A DNA stretch of 64,000 bases from Staphylococcus roterodami (GCA_022493055.1 CP092781.1:2604001-2668000), one strand, 5' to 3'; shown: positions 38,293-49,105, numbered from the stretch's first letter. A program made the numbers and translations. Notes: generated by a model from the sequence alone, not told the origin.

Positions 38293-38318
38293 GTTTTATC
38301 ACCTATTATTAGTGGAAA
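38293..38318 (+). promoter_or_regulatory. SigmaB-like promoter of clpL
   Basis: GTTTTA (38293-38298), 14-bp spacer, TGGAAA (38313-38318). This matches GTTTAA-N12-15-GGGWAW with one mismatch in each half. No CtsR heptad repeat is visible, in keeping with reports that clpL belongs to the SigmaB regulon. Confidence 0.6.
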
Positions 38319-38407
38319 AGTACAATTGCAATTGTTTATAGTTTGCATAACGCTTCAAAAGTAATTTCTTTTTTGTTTAGTTCAAAAAAATTTAGAGGTG
38401 ATGTTAA

Positions 38408-40513
38408 ATGAATAACGGTTTTTTCAATAGCGACTTTGATTCAATTTTTCGAAGAATGATGCAAGATATGCAAGGTTCAAATCAAGGTGGCAACAAAAAA
38501 TACTATATTAATGGTAAAGAAGTTTCACCTGAAGAACTAGCGCAACTCACACAACAAGGTGGCAATCACTCTGCTGAACAAAGTGCGCAAGCTTTTCAAC
38601 AAGCAGCACAAAGACAACAAGGGCAACAAGGCGGTAACGGCAATTATTTAGAACAAATTGGTCGCAACCTTACGCAAGAAGCACGCGATGGTTTATTAGA
38701 TCCAGTCATTGGGCGCGATAAAGAAATTCAAGAAACTGCTGAAGTCTTAAGTAGACGAACTAAAAACAATCCTATATTAGTTGGAGAAGCTGGTGTTGGT
38801 AAAACTGCGATTGTTGAAGGTTTAGCACAGGCAATCGTTGAAGGAAATGTACCAGCAGCAATCAAAGATAAAGAAATTATTTCTGTAGATATTTCATCAT
38901 TAGAAGCCGGAACGCAATATCGTGGTGCTTTTGAAGAAAATATTCAAAAATTAATCGAAGGTGTTAAATCTTCACAAAATGCCGTACTATTCTTTGATGA
39001 AATCCATCAAATTATCGGTTCAGGTGCCACAGGAAGTGATTCAGGTAGCAAAGGTTTATCTGATATTTTGAAACCTGCATTAAGTCGTGGAGAGATTTCA
39101 ATTATAGGTGCAACAACACAAGATGAATATCGAAACAATATCCTTAAAGATGCTGCATTAACGCGCAGATTTAATGAAGTGCTTGTTAATGAACCAAGTG
39201 CTAAAGATACTGTTGAAATTTTAAAAGGTATTCGCGAAAAATTCGAAGAACACCATCAAGTAAAATTGCCAGATGACGTATTAAAAGCATGTGTTGACTT
39301 ATCAATTCAATATATTCCACAACGATTATTACCAGATAAAGCAATCGATGTGTTAGATATTACAGCAGCACATTTATCTGCGCAAAGTCCAGCTGTCGAT
39401 AAAGTTGAAACTGAAAAACGAATTTCTGAATTAGAAAATGATAAACGTAAAGCGGTAAGTGCTGAAGAATATAAAAAAGCTGACGACATTCAAAATGAAA
39501 TCAAATCATTACAAGATAAATTAGAAAATAGTAATGGTGAACATACTGCTGTTGCTACAGTTCATGATATTTCAGATACTATTCAACGATTAACTGGTAT
39601 TCCAGTTTCACAAATGGATGATAACGATATTGAACGTTTAAAAAATATTTCTAATCGTTTAAGAAGTAAAATCATAGGTCAAGATCAAGCTGTAGAAATG
39701 GTTTCACGTGCAATTCGCCGTAATCGTGCTGGATTCGATGACGGCAACCGTCCAATTGGTAGCTTCCTATTTGTCGGCCCTACTGGTGTTGGTAAAACAG
39801 AACTTGCTAAACAATTAGCAATAGATCTATTTGGTAATAAAGATGCACTTATTCGACTTGATATGAGTGAATATAGTGACACAACCGCTGTTTCAAAAAT
39901 GATTGGTACAACTGCTGGTTATGTCGGTTATGATGACAATTCAAATACGTTAACTGAAAAAGTACGCCGTAATCCATACTCAGTCATTCTATTTGATGAA
40001 ATCGAAAAAGCAAATCCACAAATTTTAACATTGTTATTACAAGTAATGGATGATGGTAATTTGACTGATGGTCAAGGTAATGTCATCAACTTTAAAAATA
40101 CAATTATTATTTGTACATCAAATGCTGGCTTTGGCAATGGCAATGACACTGAAGAAAAAGATATTATGCATGAAATGAAAAAATTCTTCCGCCCTGAATT
40201 CCTTAACCGCTTCAACGGCATCGTTGAATTCTTACATTTAGATAAAGATGCATTACAAGATATCGTCAACTTATTATTAGACGATGTACAAGTTACATTA
40301 GATAAAAAAGGTATTACGATGGACGTTTCTCAAGATGCGAAAGATTGGTTAATTGAAGAAGGCTATGATGAAGAATTAGGTGCGCGTCCATTAAGACGTA
40401 TTGTTGAACAGCAAGTACGTGACAAAATTACAGATTACTATTTAGATCATACAGACGTTAAACATGTGGATATAGATGTTGAGGATAACGAATTAGTCGT
40501 AAAAGGTAAATAA
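38408..40513 (+). CDS. clpL: ClpL, AAA+ chaperone/disaggregase
   Basis: Clp/Hsp100 ATPase of 701 aa with two AAA+ modules: Walker [10 protein letters not shown] at about 125-133 and GPTGVGKTE at about 457-465. Walker B motifs are LFFDEIHQI and ILFDEIEKA, and the arginine-finger region ALTRRFNEV is present. A short coiled middle region (about residues 335-375) separates them. The N-terminal part is a Gln/Gly-rich tail with [14 protein letters not shown] rather than a full Clp N-domain, and no ClpP-binding loop (IGF/L) is visible, so it probably acts as an independent chaperone. GAGGTG precedes ATG 38408. Confidence 0.93.
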   Translation: MNNGFFNSDFDSIFRRMMQDMQGSNQGGNKKYYINGKEVSPEELAQLTQQGGNHSAEQSAQAFQQAAQRQQGQQGGNGNYLEQIGRNLTQEARDGLLDPVIGRDKEIQETAEVLSRRTKNNPILVGEAGVGKTAIVEGLAQAIVEGNVPAAIKDKEIISVDISSLEAGTQYRGAFEENIQKLIEGVKSSQNAVLFFDEIHQIIGSGATGSDSGSKGLSDILKPALSRGEISIIGATTQDEYRNNILKDAALTRRFNEVLVNEPSAKDTVEILKGIREKFEEHHQVKLPDDVLKACVDLSIQYIPQRLLPDKAIDVLDITAAHLSAQSPAVDKVETEKRISELENDKRKAVSAEEYKKADDIQNEIKSLQDKLENSNGEHTAVATVHDISDTIQRLTGIPVSQMDDNDIERLKNISNRLRSKIIGQDQAVEMVSRAIRRNRAGFDDGNRPIGSFLFVGPTGVGKTELAKQLAIDLFGNKDALIRLDMSEYSDTTAVSKMIGTTAGYVGYDDNSNTLTEKVRRNPYSVILFDEIEKANPQILTLLLQVMDDGNLTDGQGNVINFKNTIIICTSNAGFGNGNDTEEKDIMHEMKKFFRPEFLNRFNGIVEFLHLDKDALQDIVNLLLDDVQVTLDKKGITMDVSQDAKDWLIEEGYDEELGARPLRRIVEQQVRDKITDYYLDHTDVKHVDIDVEDNELVVKGK

Positions 40514-40536
40514 CGACACTTTAACATATAACATAT

Positions 40537-40579
40537 CAAAAATGAGCATCAGGTCGCCCGTACCTGTGCTCATTTTTTT
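40537..40579. terminator. clpL terminator
   Basis: Arms AAAAATGAGCA and TGCTCATTTTT with inner CAGGT/ACCTG, followed by Ts. It also faces the feo operon. Confidence 0.88.
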
Positions 40580-40581
40580 AA

Positions 40582-40752
40582 TTATTTCCCAGGAAAATGT
40601 TTTACTACCTGTTGTTCTGTACTACAACAATCGTTGTCTATTTCACAAGTGCCACATTTCCCTTGCTTAGAACGTTTGAAAAATTTAACCAATGTATAAA
40701 AAGCATATCCGAAAATCGCTAAAAATATCAAAATATTAATCATTACTGTCAT
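40582..40752 (-). CDS. FeoB-associated Cys-rich membrane protein (56 aa)
   Basis: Small protein MTVMINILIFLAIFGYA... with one helix (residues 3-22) then a basic KFFKRSK and a cysteine cluster KCGTCEIDNDCCS (four Cys). Reading continues to the stop after KHFPGK. The composition and position, 12 bp after feoB on the same strand, fit the FeoB-associated family (PF12669), a likely functional counterpart of FeoC. GGAG precedes the ATG at about 9 nt. Probable role: iron or redox sensing at the FeoB pore. Confidence 0.85.
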   Translation of the reverse strand: MTVMINILIFLAIFGYAFYTLVKFFKRSKQGKCGTCEIDNDCCSTEQQVVKHFPGK

Positions 40753-40764
40753 TTCAACCACTCC

Positions 40765-42759
40765 TTAAACAAATAAATGTCCAACTTGATAAAAGATAAA
40801 TGTTAAAACATAAGCAGTCAATAATGGATATACCACTGCGAGTACTGTCCATTTCCAAGAATATGTTTCCTTACGAATTGCTGCTACAGTAGAGACACAT
40901 GGGATATAGAGCAATATAAAAATCATAAAGGCATACGCAGATAATGGTGTGAATTGATTTTGAATAACATGCACAAGCCCTGCATCACCTGATGAGTAAA
41001 TAATTGCCATTGAACTCACAATAACTTCTTTTGCCAAAAATCCTGGAACTAGCGTTGCACCAGCTTGCCAAGTTCCAAACCCAAGTGGTTGAACTAACAT
41101 TCCAAAGAAACTACCTACCATGTGTAAAAAACTGTCATTAATATTTACATTAATACCATGTGGACCAGCATAACTTAAAAGCCATATCACTACTGATCCT
41201 CCAAAAATAAATGTACCAGCTTTACGCACGAAGCCCTTAGCCTTTTCCCAAGTACTACGCCACAATGTTTTAATTGATGGGACACGATAAGTCGGTAATT
41301 CCACAATAAAGATTGCATTTTCATTTTTTAACACTGTCTTAGTAAGTACTGTGCTTACTATAAATGCCATGACAATACCTAACACATAAAGACTTAGTAC
41401 CACTAACGATTGGTTTTCTTTAAAAAAGATGCCAACGAATAATGCATATACAGGTAATCTTGCTGAACATGACATAAACGGTGCAATTAAAATTGTTGTC
41501 AGGCGTTCTTTTTCATTTTCAATACTACGTGCAGCCATCACGCTTGGTACATTACAGCCAAATCCTATAATCATAGGTATAAATGACTTCCCACTTAATC
41601 CAAATGATTCCATGATGCGATCCATTAAAACAGCAATACGTGCCATATAGCCTGAATCTTCTAGTAATGATATAAAGAAAAAGAGCACAACAATTTGCGG
41701 TACGAACACTAATACGGAACCTACTCCTGCAATAATGCCATCAGTAATTAAATCTTGTAAAAACGGAATCAGTCCAAGATGGCTCATGACACTCTTAACG
41801 CTGTCAGTAAATGTACCTCCAATAAATCCGTCAAGTTGATCGGACAATGGCGTTCCTATCCATGTAAATGTCGTTTGAAAGATTAACCACATAATACCTA
41901 AAAAGATGGGTATGCCCAAAATCCTATGTGTTAATATCTTATCTATTTTTGTACTGAAAAATTGTTTATCTTCATCTGGATATGTCACAATATCTTGCAA
42001 TAACATATCTATATATTGATTTCGAATACGTTCCATTTCGCCACGAATCGATGTACCATCTAATGTTTGTACTAAACGTTGACGAATCGTTAACAATTGA
42101 TCTAATACTTTTACATTTAATTCCTCTTTAATTTGAACATTGTCTAAAAGGTATTGAATTGCAATAAATCTTGATTCATAGTTTGAATGCGTTGTTTCCG
42201 CCATAATAGCCCGACAAATATCACTAATGGCACTTTCAATCGTTTCGCCATAATTGAGTTTAAAATGTTGTTGCGGTCCTTCGCCTAAATATTTAATTTC
42301 ACCAAGCAAGTAATCCGTTCCTTTACCTGTCCGAGCAACAACTGGGAAAATAGGTGTTTTCAATTTTTTCATCAATTTATGATAATCGATATATATACCA
42401 CGCTTTGTTGCTACGTCAATCATGTTCAGTCCAATATACATTGGTTTATTTAATTCTAGTAATTGGATAGTCAATTGCATATTTCTTTTTAACTGACTCG
42501 CATCAATAATATTTATCATTCCTGTAAATTGATTGTTTAATAAATAATCCGTAACAATCGTTTCATCTACTGAAATTGGTGATAGATCATATGTACCTGG
42601 CAAATCAATTAATTGCCCTAAATGATGTTTTAACTTTCCTACTTTTTTCTCTACTGTTACGCCACTCCAGTTTCCTACATACTCGTAAGAGCCAGTCAAC
42701 GCATTAAACAATGATGTCTTTCCGACATTGGGATTACCTAATATACAATAATTTTCCAT
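40765..42759 (-). CDS. feoB: FeoB ferrous iron permease
   Basis: Membrane Fe(II) transporter of 664 aa. A cytoplasmic G domain occupies residues 1-165: G1 GNPNVGKTS (8-16), G3 DLPG, G4 NMID. A helical regulatory segment follows, then two Gate domains within about ten helices; one begins [16 protein letters not shown] and the other has a GFGCNVPS motif. FeoB imports Fe(II) under anaerobic or acidic conditions. It is co-transcribed with feoA (11 bp apart) and the Cys-rich partner. The Fur-like box upstream predicts derepression by iron limitation. Confidence 0.95.
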   Translation of the reverse strand: MENYCILGNPNVGKTSLFNALTGSYEYVGNWSGVTVEKKVGKLKHHLGQLIDLPGTYDLSPISVDETIVTDYLLNNQFTGMINIIDASQLKRNMQLTIQLLELNKPMYIGLNMIDVATKRGIYIDYHKLMKKLKTPIFPVVARTGKGTDYLLGEIKYLGEGPQQHFKLNYGETIESAISDICRAIMAETTHSNYESRFIAIQYLLDNVQIKEELNVKVLDQLLTIRQRLVQTLDGTSIRGEMERIRNQYIDMLLQDIVTYPDEDKQFFSTKIDKILTHRILGIPIFLGIMWLIFQTTFTWIGTPLSDQLDGFIGGTFTDSVKSVMSHLGLIPFLQDLITDGIIAGVGSVLVFVPQIVVLFFFISLLEDSGYMARIAVLMDRIMESFGLSGKSFIPMIIGFGCNVPSVMAARSIENEKERLTTILIAPFMSCSARLPVYALFVGIFFKENQSLVVLSLYVLGIVMAFIVSTVLTKTVLKNENAIFIVELPTYRVPSIKTLWRSTWEKAKGFVRKAGTFIFGGSVVIWLLSYAGPHGINVNINDSFLHMVGSFFGMLVQPLGFGTWQAGATLVPGFLAKEVIVSSMAIIYSSGDAGLVHVIQNQFTPLSAYAFMIFILLYIPCVSTVAAIRKETYSWKWTVLAVVYPLLTAYVLTFIFYQVGHLFV

Positions 42760-42770
42760 CTGTCAGGCTC

Positions 42771-42998
42771 CTATTCTTCAAGTGCAATACAACATGCGTC
42801 GCAATGTCTAATGCTTAATTGTTGACCATTAATTTCAATGATACATGGCCCTTTAAACAAACATTTTTGCTTAATCTTTATTGTAGATCCATCTGTCAAA
42901 CCGAATGCACTTAAGCGATAAAGCATGTTCATATTATTAATATCAATTTGTTTAATTCTATAAAGTTTATTCTTTTCACCATTTCTAACGTTTAACAT
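42771..42998 (-). CDS. feoA: FeoA, SH3-like partner of FeoB
   Basis: Small cytoplasmic protein of about 75 aa with an SH3-like beta-barrel: MLNVRNGEKNKLYRIKQI at the start and LSIRHCDACCIALEE at the end. It is thought to bind FeoB and regulate its activity. The C-terminal HCDACC cluster is unusual for FeoA and could bind metal. I start at ATG 42998 with AGGAG 11 nt upstream; a GTG at 43010 is immediately next to the site. First gene of the feo operon. Confidence 0.9.
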   Translation of the reverse strand: MLNVRNGEKNKLYRIKQIDINNMNMLYRLSAFGLTDGSTIKIKQKCLFKGPCIIEINGQQLSIRHCDACCIALEE

Positions 42999-43018
42999 AC
43001 TATTTCTCACTCCTATTA

Positions 43019-43037
43019 GAAATAATAATCATTATCA
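43019..43037 (-). promoter_or_regulatory. Fur-box-like site upstream of feoA
   Basis: Minus strand TGATAATGATTATTATTTC matches the core GATAATGATTATCATTATC for most of its length. It lies 20 bp ahead of the feoA start. Confidence 0.7.
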
Positions 43038-43153
43038 CTTAGAAATGATAACCCTTAAAATTATAGTGCGCAATACTTTCGTTAAATAAAATTCGTTTTT
43101 TATGTAAAAATTGTGACATTTAAAAAATATTGTATATGCATTAACCTATAACA

Positions 43154-43202
43154 AAAAAGTACCTCTGCTTTAAATGTGATGTGCACATTAAAAGCAGAGG
43201 TG
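43154..43202 (-). terminator. farE terminator
   Basis: Minus strand arms ACCTCTGCTTT and AAAGCAGAGGT with a further TAATGTG/CACATTT pairing, then ACTTTTTTG. Confidence 0.85.
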
Positions 43203-43246
43203 TATATTTTCATTCATATCTTAATACAATTTAAACAGATACCAAG

Positions 43247-45727
43247 TTATGATTTGTCGCGTAAATTTTTTTCTAGTAATTGATTTAATTTTTCAATATT
43301 TTTATTCAACTGTTCTATATTTGTCGTTTGTTGTTGCGTATTTAAGTGATGTTTATTTTGGTAATCTACTAAGGCATCATGCAAGAACATTGGATTTGTA
43401 GATTGCTGTCTCACTTGTTGATATAATGCCATCGTTCTATTATCCAGTACAATTGTCTGAGTCTCGTCACGCAATTGTGAGCCTTTTGATACATGTGTAT
43501 CTTGTTCGTGTACTTTAAACGTTGTATCGTACTTTTCATTATTATTTTCAACTTCAGATGTTTGCGATTCAACCGTTTTGTACTTTTCAAGTGCATGTCC
43601 TTCAATATCGACTCTTGGAATAATGCGATTTAACCATGCTGGTAAATACCATGAACCTTTTCCAAATAATTTCGTTAATGCAGGAATCAACATCATTCTA
43701 ACAATGAATGCATCAAAGAGAACACCAAAGGCTAGTGCCATACCCATTGATTTAATCATGACATCTTCCTGGAACACAAAGGCAAAGAAGACACTAAACA
43801 TGATTAATGCTGCCGCAACAATAACCGGACCACTTTCTTTCAATCCTACTTTTATAGAATAATCATTATTACCTGTTTTACTATATTCTTCATGAATTCG
43901 AGACATAAGGAAGACTTCATAATCCATCGCTAATCCAAATAAGATACCTATAGTAATAACCGGTAAAAATGCTAGCATTGGTCCTGTCGTTTCAATACCA
44001 AACAGACCTTTCATAAAACCATCTTGCATTACTAATGTTGTAAATCCTAGCGTTGCCATTAATGATAAGACAAACCCTAGTACTGCTTTTAAAGGTATTA
44101 GGATTGAACGGAAAACTATCATTAATAAGAAAAATGCTAATACAACAATGACTGATGCAAATAAAGGTATCGCTTCATTTAACTTCTTGGACATATCAAT
44201 ATTAATTACACTTTGTCCTGAAATTTCCGTTTTAAATCCATACTTATCTTGCGCATCTTTATTATAATCTCGTAAATCATGTACTAAGTCATTTGTACTT
44301 TCTGCATTAGGTCCATGTTTAGGTATCACCACCATCAATGCATATTCATTATCTTTACTCATTTGTGGCGGAGTAACTATATCCACATTTTTCTTATCTT
44401 TAATATCTTTATATACAGACTGTAAATCTTGTTGTAATCCTTGTGGATCATCCTTTTTATCTTTCACATTTATCAACATCGGAATTTGGCCATTAAATCC
44501 TTCACCAAATTTATCCGAGATAATATCGTAAGCTTTTTTCTGTGTAGAATCTGCTGGTTTAACACCGTCATCTGGAATACCAAGTCGCATATGACTAACT
44601 GGTATTGCAGCTGCTACTAATATGATTAAACCTAGTAATACTGCCGCAAGTGCATTTCCTGTAATAAATTTAGACCATGGCGTATCAATATCTTTTTTGA
44701 ATTTAGACTGTAATTTATTCACTTTAATGTGTTTATGGAAAATGCTTATTAATGCAGGTAATAAAGTTAAAGCGCTAAGTACTGCAAAAACAACACTAAT
44801 TGCCGAAGCAAATCCCATTACCGCTAAGAAGTCAATGCCTACTAATGATAAACCACATACTGCAATTACAACTGTTACGCCAGCAAAAATAACTGCACTA
44901 CCTGCTGTTCCTACTGCAAGACCAATGCCTTTAATGTAATCTGTTTCAGTTTTCATAACTTGTCGGTATCTGAATAAAATAAATAAAGCGTAATCGATAC
45001 CAACTGCTAGTCCAATCATTACGGCTAATGTCAGTGTGACATTTGGTATATCGAATGCATAAGTTAACAAACTGATAATACCTACACCAGAAGCTAAACC
45101 AATTAATGCACTTATAATTGGTAATCCTGCAGCAATAACTGAACCAAATGTAATTAATAACACAACAAAGGCAACAATAATACCAACTAATTCTGAATTA
45201 CCGCCTATATCTGTAGATGTCATTCCTGTACCAGTTAACTCTGTTTGTACATTATGATTGTCACGTAAGTCTTTCAAATGACTTTTAACATTATCTCTAG
45301 AGTCATCTTTTAAAGATGTTTGACTAACGTCATATGTGATATCTGCAAATGCTGTTGATTTATCTTTACTAATTTGCTTATTTTCATAAGGATCTGATAT
45401 TTTATCAATGTGCTTATCATCTTTTTTAATATCATCTAACGTTTTCTTAATATCTTTTGTAATACTCGGTTGTACAATCCCATCATCTTTAGTCGTCTTA
45501 AAGACCACACGAATTTGTGCCTTTTCACTATCTTGATTAAAATGCTTTTCTATTTTTTCATTTGTATCTAATGACTTTAATCCAGTCATTTTAATATCAT
45601 TGTCAAATTTTGGTGCATTCGTAGCAATTGGTATAAATATCGCTGCTACAATCACTATCCATGCGATGAGTGCAGACCATTTGTGCTTTGCAATGAATGT
45701 CCCCATCTTGTATAAAAATTTTGCCAA
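43247..45727 (-). CDS. farE: FarE, MmpL-type fatty acid efflux pump
   Basis: RND-superfamily MmpL exporter of about 826 aa. The 12-helix layout has two halves, each with an extracellular loop: after the first helix (WSALIAWIVIVAAIFIPI) about residues 40-180 and again at about 390-520. MMPL motifs are IGLAVGIDYALFILFRYRQ and ILFGLAMDYEVFLMSR. The C-terminal cytoplasmic tail is charged and ends in a coiled stretch (NIEQLNKNIEKLNQLLEKN). FarE exports antimicrobial unsaturated free fatty acids. TTG 45727 has a full AAAGGAGG 7 nt upstream, preferred over 45751. Divergent regulator farR controls it. Confidence 0.9.
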   Translation of the reverse strand: MAKFLYKMGTFIAKHKWSALIAWIVIVAAIFIPIATNAPKFDNDIKMTGLKSLDTNEKIEKHFNQDSEKAQIRVVFKTTKDDGIVQPSITKDIKKTLDDIKKDDKHIDKISDPYENKQISKDKSTAFADITYDVSQTSLKDDSRDNVKSHLKDLRDNHNVQTELTGTGMTSTDIGGNSELVGIIVAFVVLLITFGSVIAAGLPIISALIGLASGVGIISLLTYAFDIPNVTLTLAVMIGLAVGIDYALFILFRYRQVMKTETDYIKGIGLAVGTAGSAVIFAGVTVVIAVCGLSLVGIDFLAVMGFASAISVVFAVLSALTLLPALISIFHKHIKVNKLQSKFKKDIDTPWSKFITGNALAAVLLGLIILVAAAIPVSHMRLGIPDDGVKPADSTQKKAYDIISDKFGEGFNGQIPMLINVKDKKDDPQGLQQDLQSVYKDIKDKKNVDIVTPPQMSKDNEYALMVVIPKHGPNAESTNDLVHDLRDYNKDAQDKYGFKTEISGQSVINIDMSKKLNEAIPLFASVIVVLAFFLLMIVFRSILIPLKAVLGFVLSLMATLGFTTLVMQDGFMKGLFGIETTGPMLAFLPVITIGILFGLAMDYEVFLMSRIHEEYSKTGNNDYSIKVGLKESGPVIVAAALIMFSVFFAFVFQEDVMIKSMGMALAFGVLFDAFIVRMMLIPALTKLFGKGSWYLPAWLNRIIPRVDIEGHALEKYKTVESQTSEVENNNEKYDTTFKVHEQDTHVSKGSQLRDETQTIVLDNRTMALYQQVRQQSTNPMFLHDALVDYQNKHHLNTQQQTTNIEQLNKNIEKLNQLLEKNLRDKS

Positions 45728-45754
45728 AGTATTGCCTCCTTTTAAAATCAACGT

Positions 45755-45849
45755 TATAGTTTAACTATACAGTGTAGATTATTGTTAGATTATATTATCT
45801 ATACCCTACCTCTTAAAGAATTAAATTTTAAAATTTGTATATTAAACTA
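45755..45849. promoter_or_regulatory. FarR operator cluster in the farE-farR gap
   Basis: A perfect 15-bp palindrome TATAGTTTAACTATA (45755-45769), TAGATTA at 45775-45781, near-palindrome TAGATTATATTATCTA (45786-45801) and TAAACTA (45843-45849, inverted TAGTTTA). These are repeats of the TAGWTTA motif associated with FarR. Confidence 0.7.
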
Positions 45850-45869
45850 CACATTAAGGAGAAATGTAG

Positions 45870-46418
45870 ATGAAAGAGACAGATTTAAGAGTTATTAAGA
45901 CCAAAAAAGCATTATCTAGTAGTTTACTTCAATTGTTAGAGCAGCAATTATTCCAAACGATTACTGTCAATCAAATTTGTGACAATGCACTTGTGCACCG
46001 TACAACTTTTTATAAACACTTTTATGATAAATACGATCTTCTAGAATATTTGTTCAACCAATTGACTAAAGACTACTTTGCTAGAGATATCAGTGACCGT
46101 CTTAATCATCCATTCCAAACGATTAGTGATACGATTAATAATAAAGAGGATTTGAGAGAAATCGCAGAATTCCAAGAAGAAGATATCGAATTTAATAAAG
46201 TTCTGAAAAATGTTTGCATTAAAATTATGCACGATGATATCAAAAACAATAGAGATCGGATTGATATTGATAGTGACGTTCCAGACAATCTCATATTTTA
46301 TATTTATGATTCGTTGATTGAAGGATTTATGCATTGGATTAAAGATGAAAAAATAGACTGGCCTGGCGAAGATATTGATAACATTTTCCATAGATTAATC
46401 AATATTAAAATCAAATAG
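45870..46418 (+). CDS. farR: FarR, TetR-family regulator of farE
   Basis: TetR/AcrR-type regulator of 182 aa. HTH residues 25-60: QTITVNQICDNALVHRTTFYKHFYDKYDLLEYLF (key core ICDNALVHRTTFYKHF). The larger C-terminal region would bind the fatty-acid-derived ligand. FarR is divergently transcribed from farE and controls induction by linoleic and arachidonic acids. AAGGAG precedes ATG 45870 at 9 nt. Several TAGWTTA motifs lie in the 142-bp gap. Confidence 0.9.
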   Translation: MKETDLRVIKTKKALSSSLLQLLEQQLFQTITVNQICDNALVHRTTFYKHFYDKYDLLEYLFNQLTKDYFARDISDRLNHPFQTISDTINNKEDLREIAEFQEEDIEFNKVLKNVCIKIMHDDIKNNRDRIDIDSDVPDNLIFYIYDSLIEGFMHWIKDEKIDWPGEDIDNIFHRLINIKIK

Positions 46419-46455
46419 TAGGTCAGTAACATATGTTCATTCACCTTAAATAACC

Positions 46456-46504
46456 AAAAAGATAACATGCACGTTATAATACGTGTCATGCTATCTTTTT
46501 TTGT
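46456..46504. terminator. farR terminator
   Basis: Arms AAAAAGATAACATG and CATGCTATCTTTTT with inner CACG/CGTG, then a T-rich tail. It overlaps the end of a small minus-strand gene. Confidence 0.85.
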
Positions 46505-46658
46505 TTTTAGTATGTTTATCTCTATTAAAATAACTGATATACATCACATAAATGATGAAGAAAAAAATAAATCCACTATCTAAATGACTTTGACTCAGTT
46601 GCTTAAATGACCAAATTGCTAATACAATTCCCATTATTATTGAAATAACGTATCTCAC
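46491..46658 (-). CDS. Small hypothetical membrane protein (55 aa)
   Basis: Frame on the minus strand beginning at GTG 46658 with protein start MRYVISIIMGIVLAIWSFK and end DKHTKNKKR. Two hydrophobic segments (residues 3-17 and 30-44) and a basic C-terminus suggest a two-helix membrane protein. An AGG-rich sequence lies 9 nt before the GTG, which is a modest ribosome site. Convergent with farR. Function unknown; I cannot exclude that it is not translated. Confidence 0.45.
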   Translation of the reverse strand: MRYVISIIMGIVLAIWSFKQLSQSHLDSGFIFFFIIYVMYISYFNRDKHTKNKKR

Positions 46659-46723
46659 ATTCTTATACCTATTATCCTTTTCTAAAAATATGGTTGCTAT
46701 TACTTAATATTTAAAGTTATAAA

Positions 46724-46752
46724 CAAAAAGAGCCAACCGCAATGGATGGCCC
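46724..46752 (-). terminator. rocA terminator
   Basis: Minus strand GCCATCCATTGCGGTTGGC with bulged stem, then TCTTTTTG. Confidence 0.6.
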
Positions 46753-46769
46753 TTGTTCATTATGAAGCT

Positions 46770-48314
46770 TTAGAACATTTCTGAAACAACTTTTTGCTCT
46801 AAGAAATGTAATAAGTAGTCTGGACTACCTGTTTTAGCGTCTGTACCTGACATCTTGAATCCACCGAATGGATGATAGCCAACAACTGCTGATGTACAAC
46901 CCCTATTAAGATATAAATTACCTACATCAAATTCATTAACTGCTTTAATCCAATGCTCGCGATTATTTGTAATCACTGCACCAGTTAAACCGTAATCTGT
47001 ATCATTTGCAACCTCAATTGCTTCATCAAAGTTATTAACTTTCACAAAGCCAACTACTGGGCCAAAAATTTCTTCTTGCATAATTCTATCTTTAGATTTA
47101 AGTCCTGAAATGATTGTCGGTTCTACAAAGTAACCTTTTGAATCATCAGTACCGCCACCTTGTTCTAATTTACCTTCTTCTTTACCAATTTCAATATAAT
47201 TTTTAATCTTATCGAATTGTTTTTTATTAATCACTGGACCCATATACGTATTGTCTACAGTATTGCCCAACGTTAATTCTTTTGTTAGTTTAATTGACTT
47301 TTCTAATACTTCGTCATAAACATCTTTATGCACAATTGCACGTGAACATGCTGAACATTTTTGACCTGAGAAACCGAATGCTGATGTAACAATAGCTTCT
47401 GCTGCCATATCTGTATCAATATTTTCATCGACTACAATCGCATCTTTACCACCCATTTCAGCAATCACACGTTTCAGGAAGTTTTGACCTTCATGAACAA
47501 CAGCACTACGTTCATAAATTCTAGTACCTGTCGCACGTGATCCTGTAAATGTAACGAAGTGTGTATCTTTATGATCTACTAAATAATCACCAATTTCTTT
47601 TGGATCACCAGGAACAAAGTTAACGACACCTTTTGGTAATCCTGCTTCTTCTAAAATTTCCATTAATTTATAAGCGATATAAGGCGTATCTTCAGCTGGC
47701 TTTAACAGCACTGTATTCCCTGCAACTACTGGTGCCAATGTTGTACCAGCCATAATTGCAAATGGGAAATTCCATGGTGGAATTGTAACGCCTGTACCAA
47801 TTGATTTGTAGAAATATTTATTGTGTTCACCTTCACGGTCAAGTACTGGCTTACCTTGCGCTAAGTCCATCATTGAACGCGCATAATATTCAATAAAATC
47901 AATACCTTCAGCTGCATCTCCAACCGCTTCATCCCATGGTTTACCTGCTTCATACACCATAATCGCTGCAATTTCTGCTTTACGACGACGAATAATTGCT
48001 GAAACACGTAACATAAGTTCTGCACGATCGTTAGCAGACCATGTTTTCCAAGATTTATAAGCTTCATTAGCTGCTTTAAATGCATCTTCAACATCTTCTT
48101 TTGTTGCTTTTGATGCATTTGCAATCACTTGTGATGTGTCTGCAGGATTGATTGATTTAATTTTGTCATCTTTAAAAATCTTCTCTCCATTAATCACTAA
48201 TGGTATATCTTGACCTAATTCTTTTTCCACGTCTTTTAATGCTTGCTTAAACATATCCACATTTTCTTTGACTGAAAAATCGTAACCAGGTTCATTTTTA
48301 AATTCTACTACCAT
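46770..48314 (-). CDS. rocA: 1-pyrroline-5-carboxylate dehydrogenase
   Basis: NAD-dependent aldehyde dehydrogenase of 514 aa that oxidises glutamate-gamma-semialdehyde to glutamate, last step of proline and arginine catabolism. The general base is E286 ([11 protein letters not shown]), the nucleophile C320 ([11 protein letters not shown]), and the NAD motif is [13 protein letters not shown]. The start is ATG 48314 with GGGGG 9 nt upstream, giving the standard length. The upstream consensus cre implies repression by glucose, which fits the known glucose control of proline catabolism. Confidence 0.95.
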   Translation of the reverse strand: MVVEFKNEPGYDFSVKENVDMFKQALKDVEKELGQDIPLVINGEKIFKDDKIKSINPADTSQVIANASKATKEDVEDAFKAANEAYKSWKTWSANDRAELMLRVSAIIRRRKAEIAAIMVYEAGKPWDEAVGDAAEGIDFIEYYARSMMDLAQGKPVLDREGEHNKYFYKSIGTGVTIPPWNFPFAIMAGTTLAPVVAGNTVLLKPAEDTPYIAYKLMEILEEAGLPKGVVNFVPGDPKEIGDYLVDHKDTHFVTFTGSRATGTRIYERSAVVHEGQNFLKRVIAEMGGKDAIVVDENIDTDMAAEAIVTSAFGFSGQKCSACSRAIVHKDVYDEVLEKSIKLTKELTLGNTVDNTYMGPVINKKQFDKIKNYIEIGKEEGKLEQGGGTDDSKGYFVEPTIISGLKSKDRIMQEEIFGPVVGFVKVNNFDEAIEVANDTDYGLTGAVITNNREHWIKAVNEFDVGNLYLNRGCTSAVVGYHPFGGFKMSGTDAKTGSPDYLLHFLEQKVVSEMF

Positions 48315-48411
48315 GTACACTTACCCCCTATAAATTTTGAAAGTGGTTTAACCCTTTGATTTAATGATATAACATCATTTAAACTCATTTTACTATGATT
48401 AAGGTTGATTT

Positions 48412-48426
48412 TGCAATCGCTTTCAT
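48412..48426 (-). promoter_or_regulatory. Consensus cre (CcpA) site upstream of rocA
   Basis: Minus strand ATGAAAGCGATTGCA fits WTGNAANCGNWNNCW throughout, about 100 bp ahead of rocA. Confidence 0.75.
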
Positions 48427-48511
48427 TTATATAGGCTATACACCTTAACTTATAGGATTTCGCATATTTTTACTTGATGCTTTAGAGCTACAATGACACA
48501 TTTATTTGTTA

Positions 48512-49105
48512 TCAGTCTTTACCACAAAATTTTCCATCCGGATATTCATTATCAATCTCACGAATAACTTTACAAGGATTACCAACCGCTAAACTATTTG
48601 GCGGTATATCTTTGGTAACAACACTACCTGCACCAATTACACTACCTTCTCCAATAGTAACCCCAGGTAAGACTGCCACATGACCCCCAAACCAAGTATT
48701 ACTTCCGATATTAATAGGTCCTGCTTTTTCAAAACCTTCATTTCTAAGATGAAAATTAAGTGGATGTGTCGCTGTATAAAATCCACAATTAGGGCCAATA
48801 AAAACATTATTGCCGATTGTAATTTGGCCACCATCCATAAAATAACAATTCGTATTGACATAGACATTTTTGCCCAGTTTAACGTTCCATCCATAATCGG
48901 TATCAAAAGGAATTGCAATTTCGACATGATCAGTCGTAGTTTGGAATAATTGGTCAATCAATCGTTTTCTTTTCTCTGTATCACTGGGTCTTGTATGATT
49001 TAATTCAAAGCAAACGTCTTTTGCTCGAGCACGTTCATCAATTAAATCTTGATCAAAGTTTGCGTCATACCACTCTTGCGCCAACATCTTTTCTTTTTCA
49101 GTCAT
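48512..49105 (-). CDS. Hexapeptide-repeat acetyltransferase (maltose/galactoside type)
   Basis: Left-handed beta-helix acyltransferase of about 197 aa. The N-terminal Mac domain ([19 protein letters not shown]) precedes hexapeptide turns from [10 protein letters not shown] on, including [20 protein letters not shown] (catalytic His in the ATHP segment) and [20 protein letters not shown]. The family acetylates the 6-OH of maltose or galactosides, and related members acetylate streptogramins (Vat) or cell-surface sugars. Start ATG 49105 has GGAAGG upstream. Substrate cannot be stated. Confidence 0.85.
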   Translation of the reverse strand: MTEKEKMLAQEWYDANFDQDLIDERARAKDVCFELNHTRPSDTEKRKRLIDQLFQTTTDHVEIAIPFDTDYGWNVKLGKNVYVNTNCYFMDGGQITIGNNVFIGPNCGFYTATHPLNFHLRNEGFEKAGPINIGSNTWFGGHVAVLPGVTIGEGSVIGAGSVVTKDIPPNSLAVGNPCKVIREIDNEYPDGKFCGKD

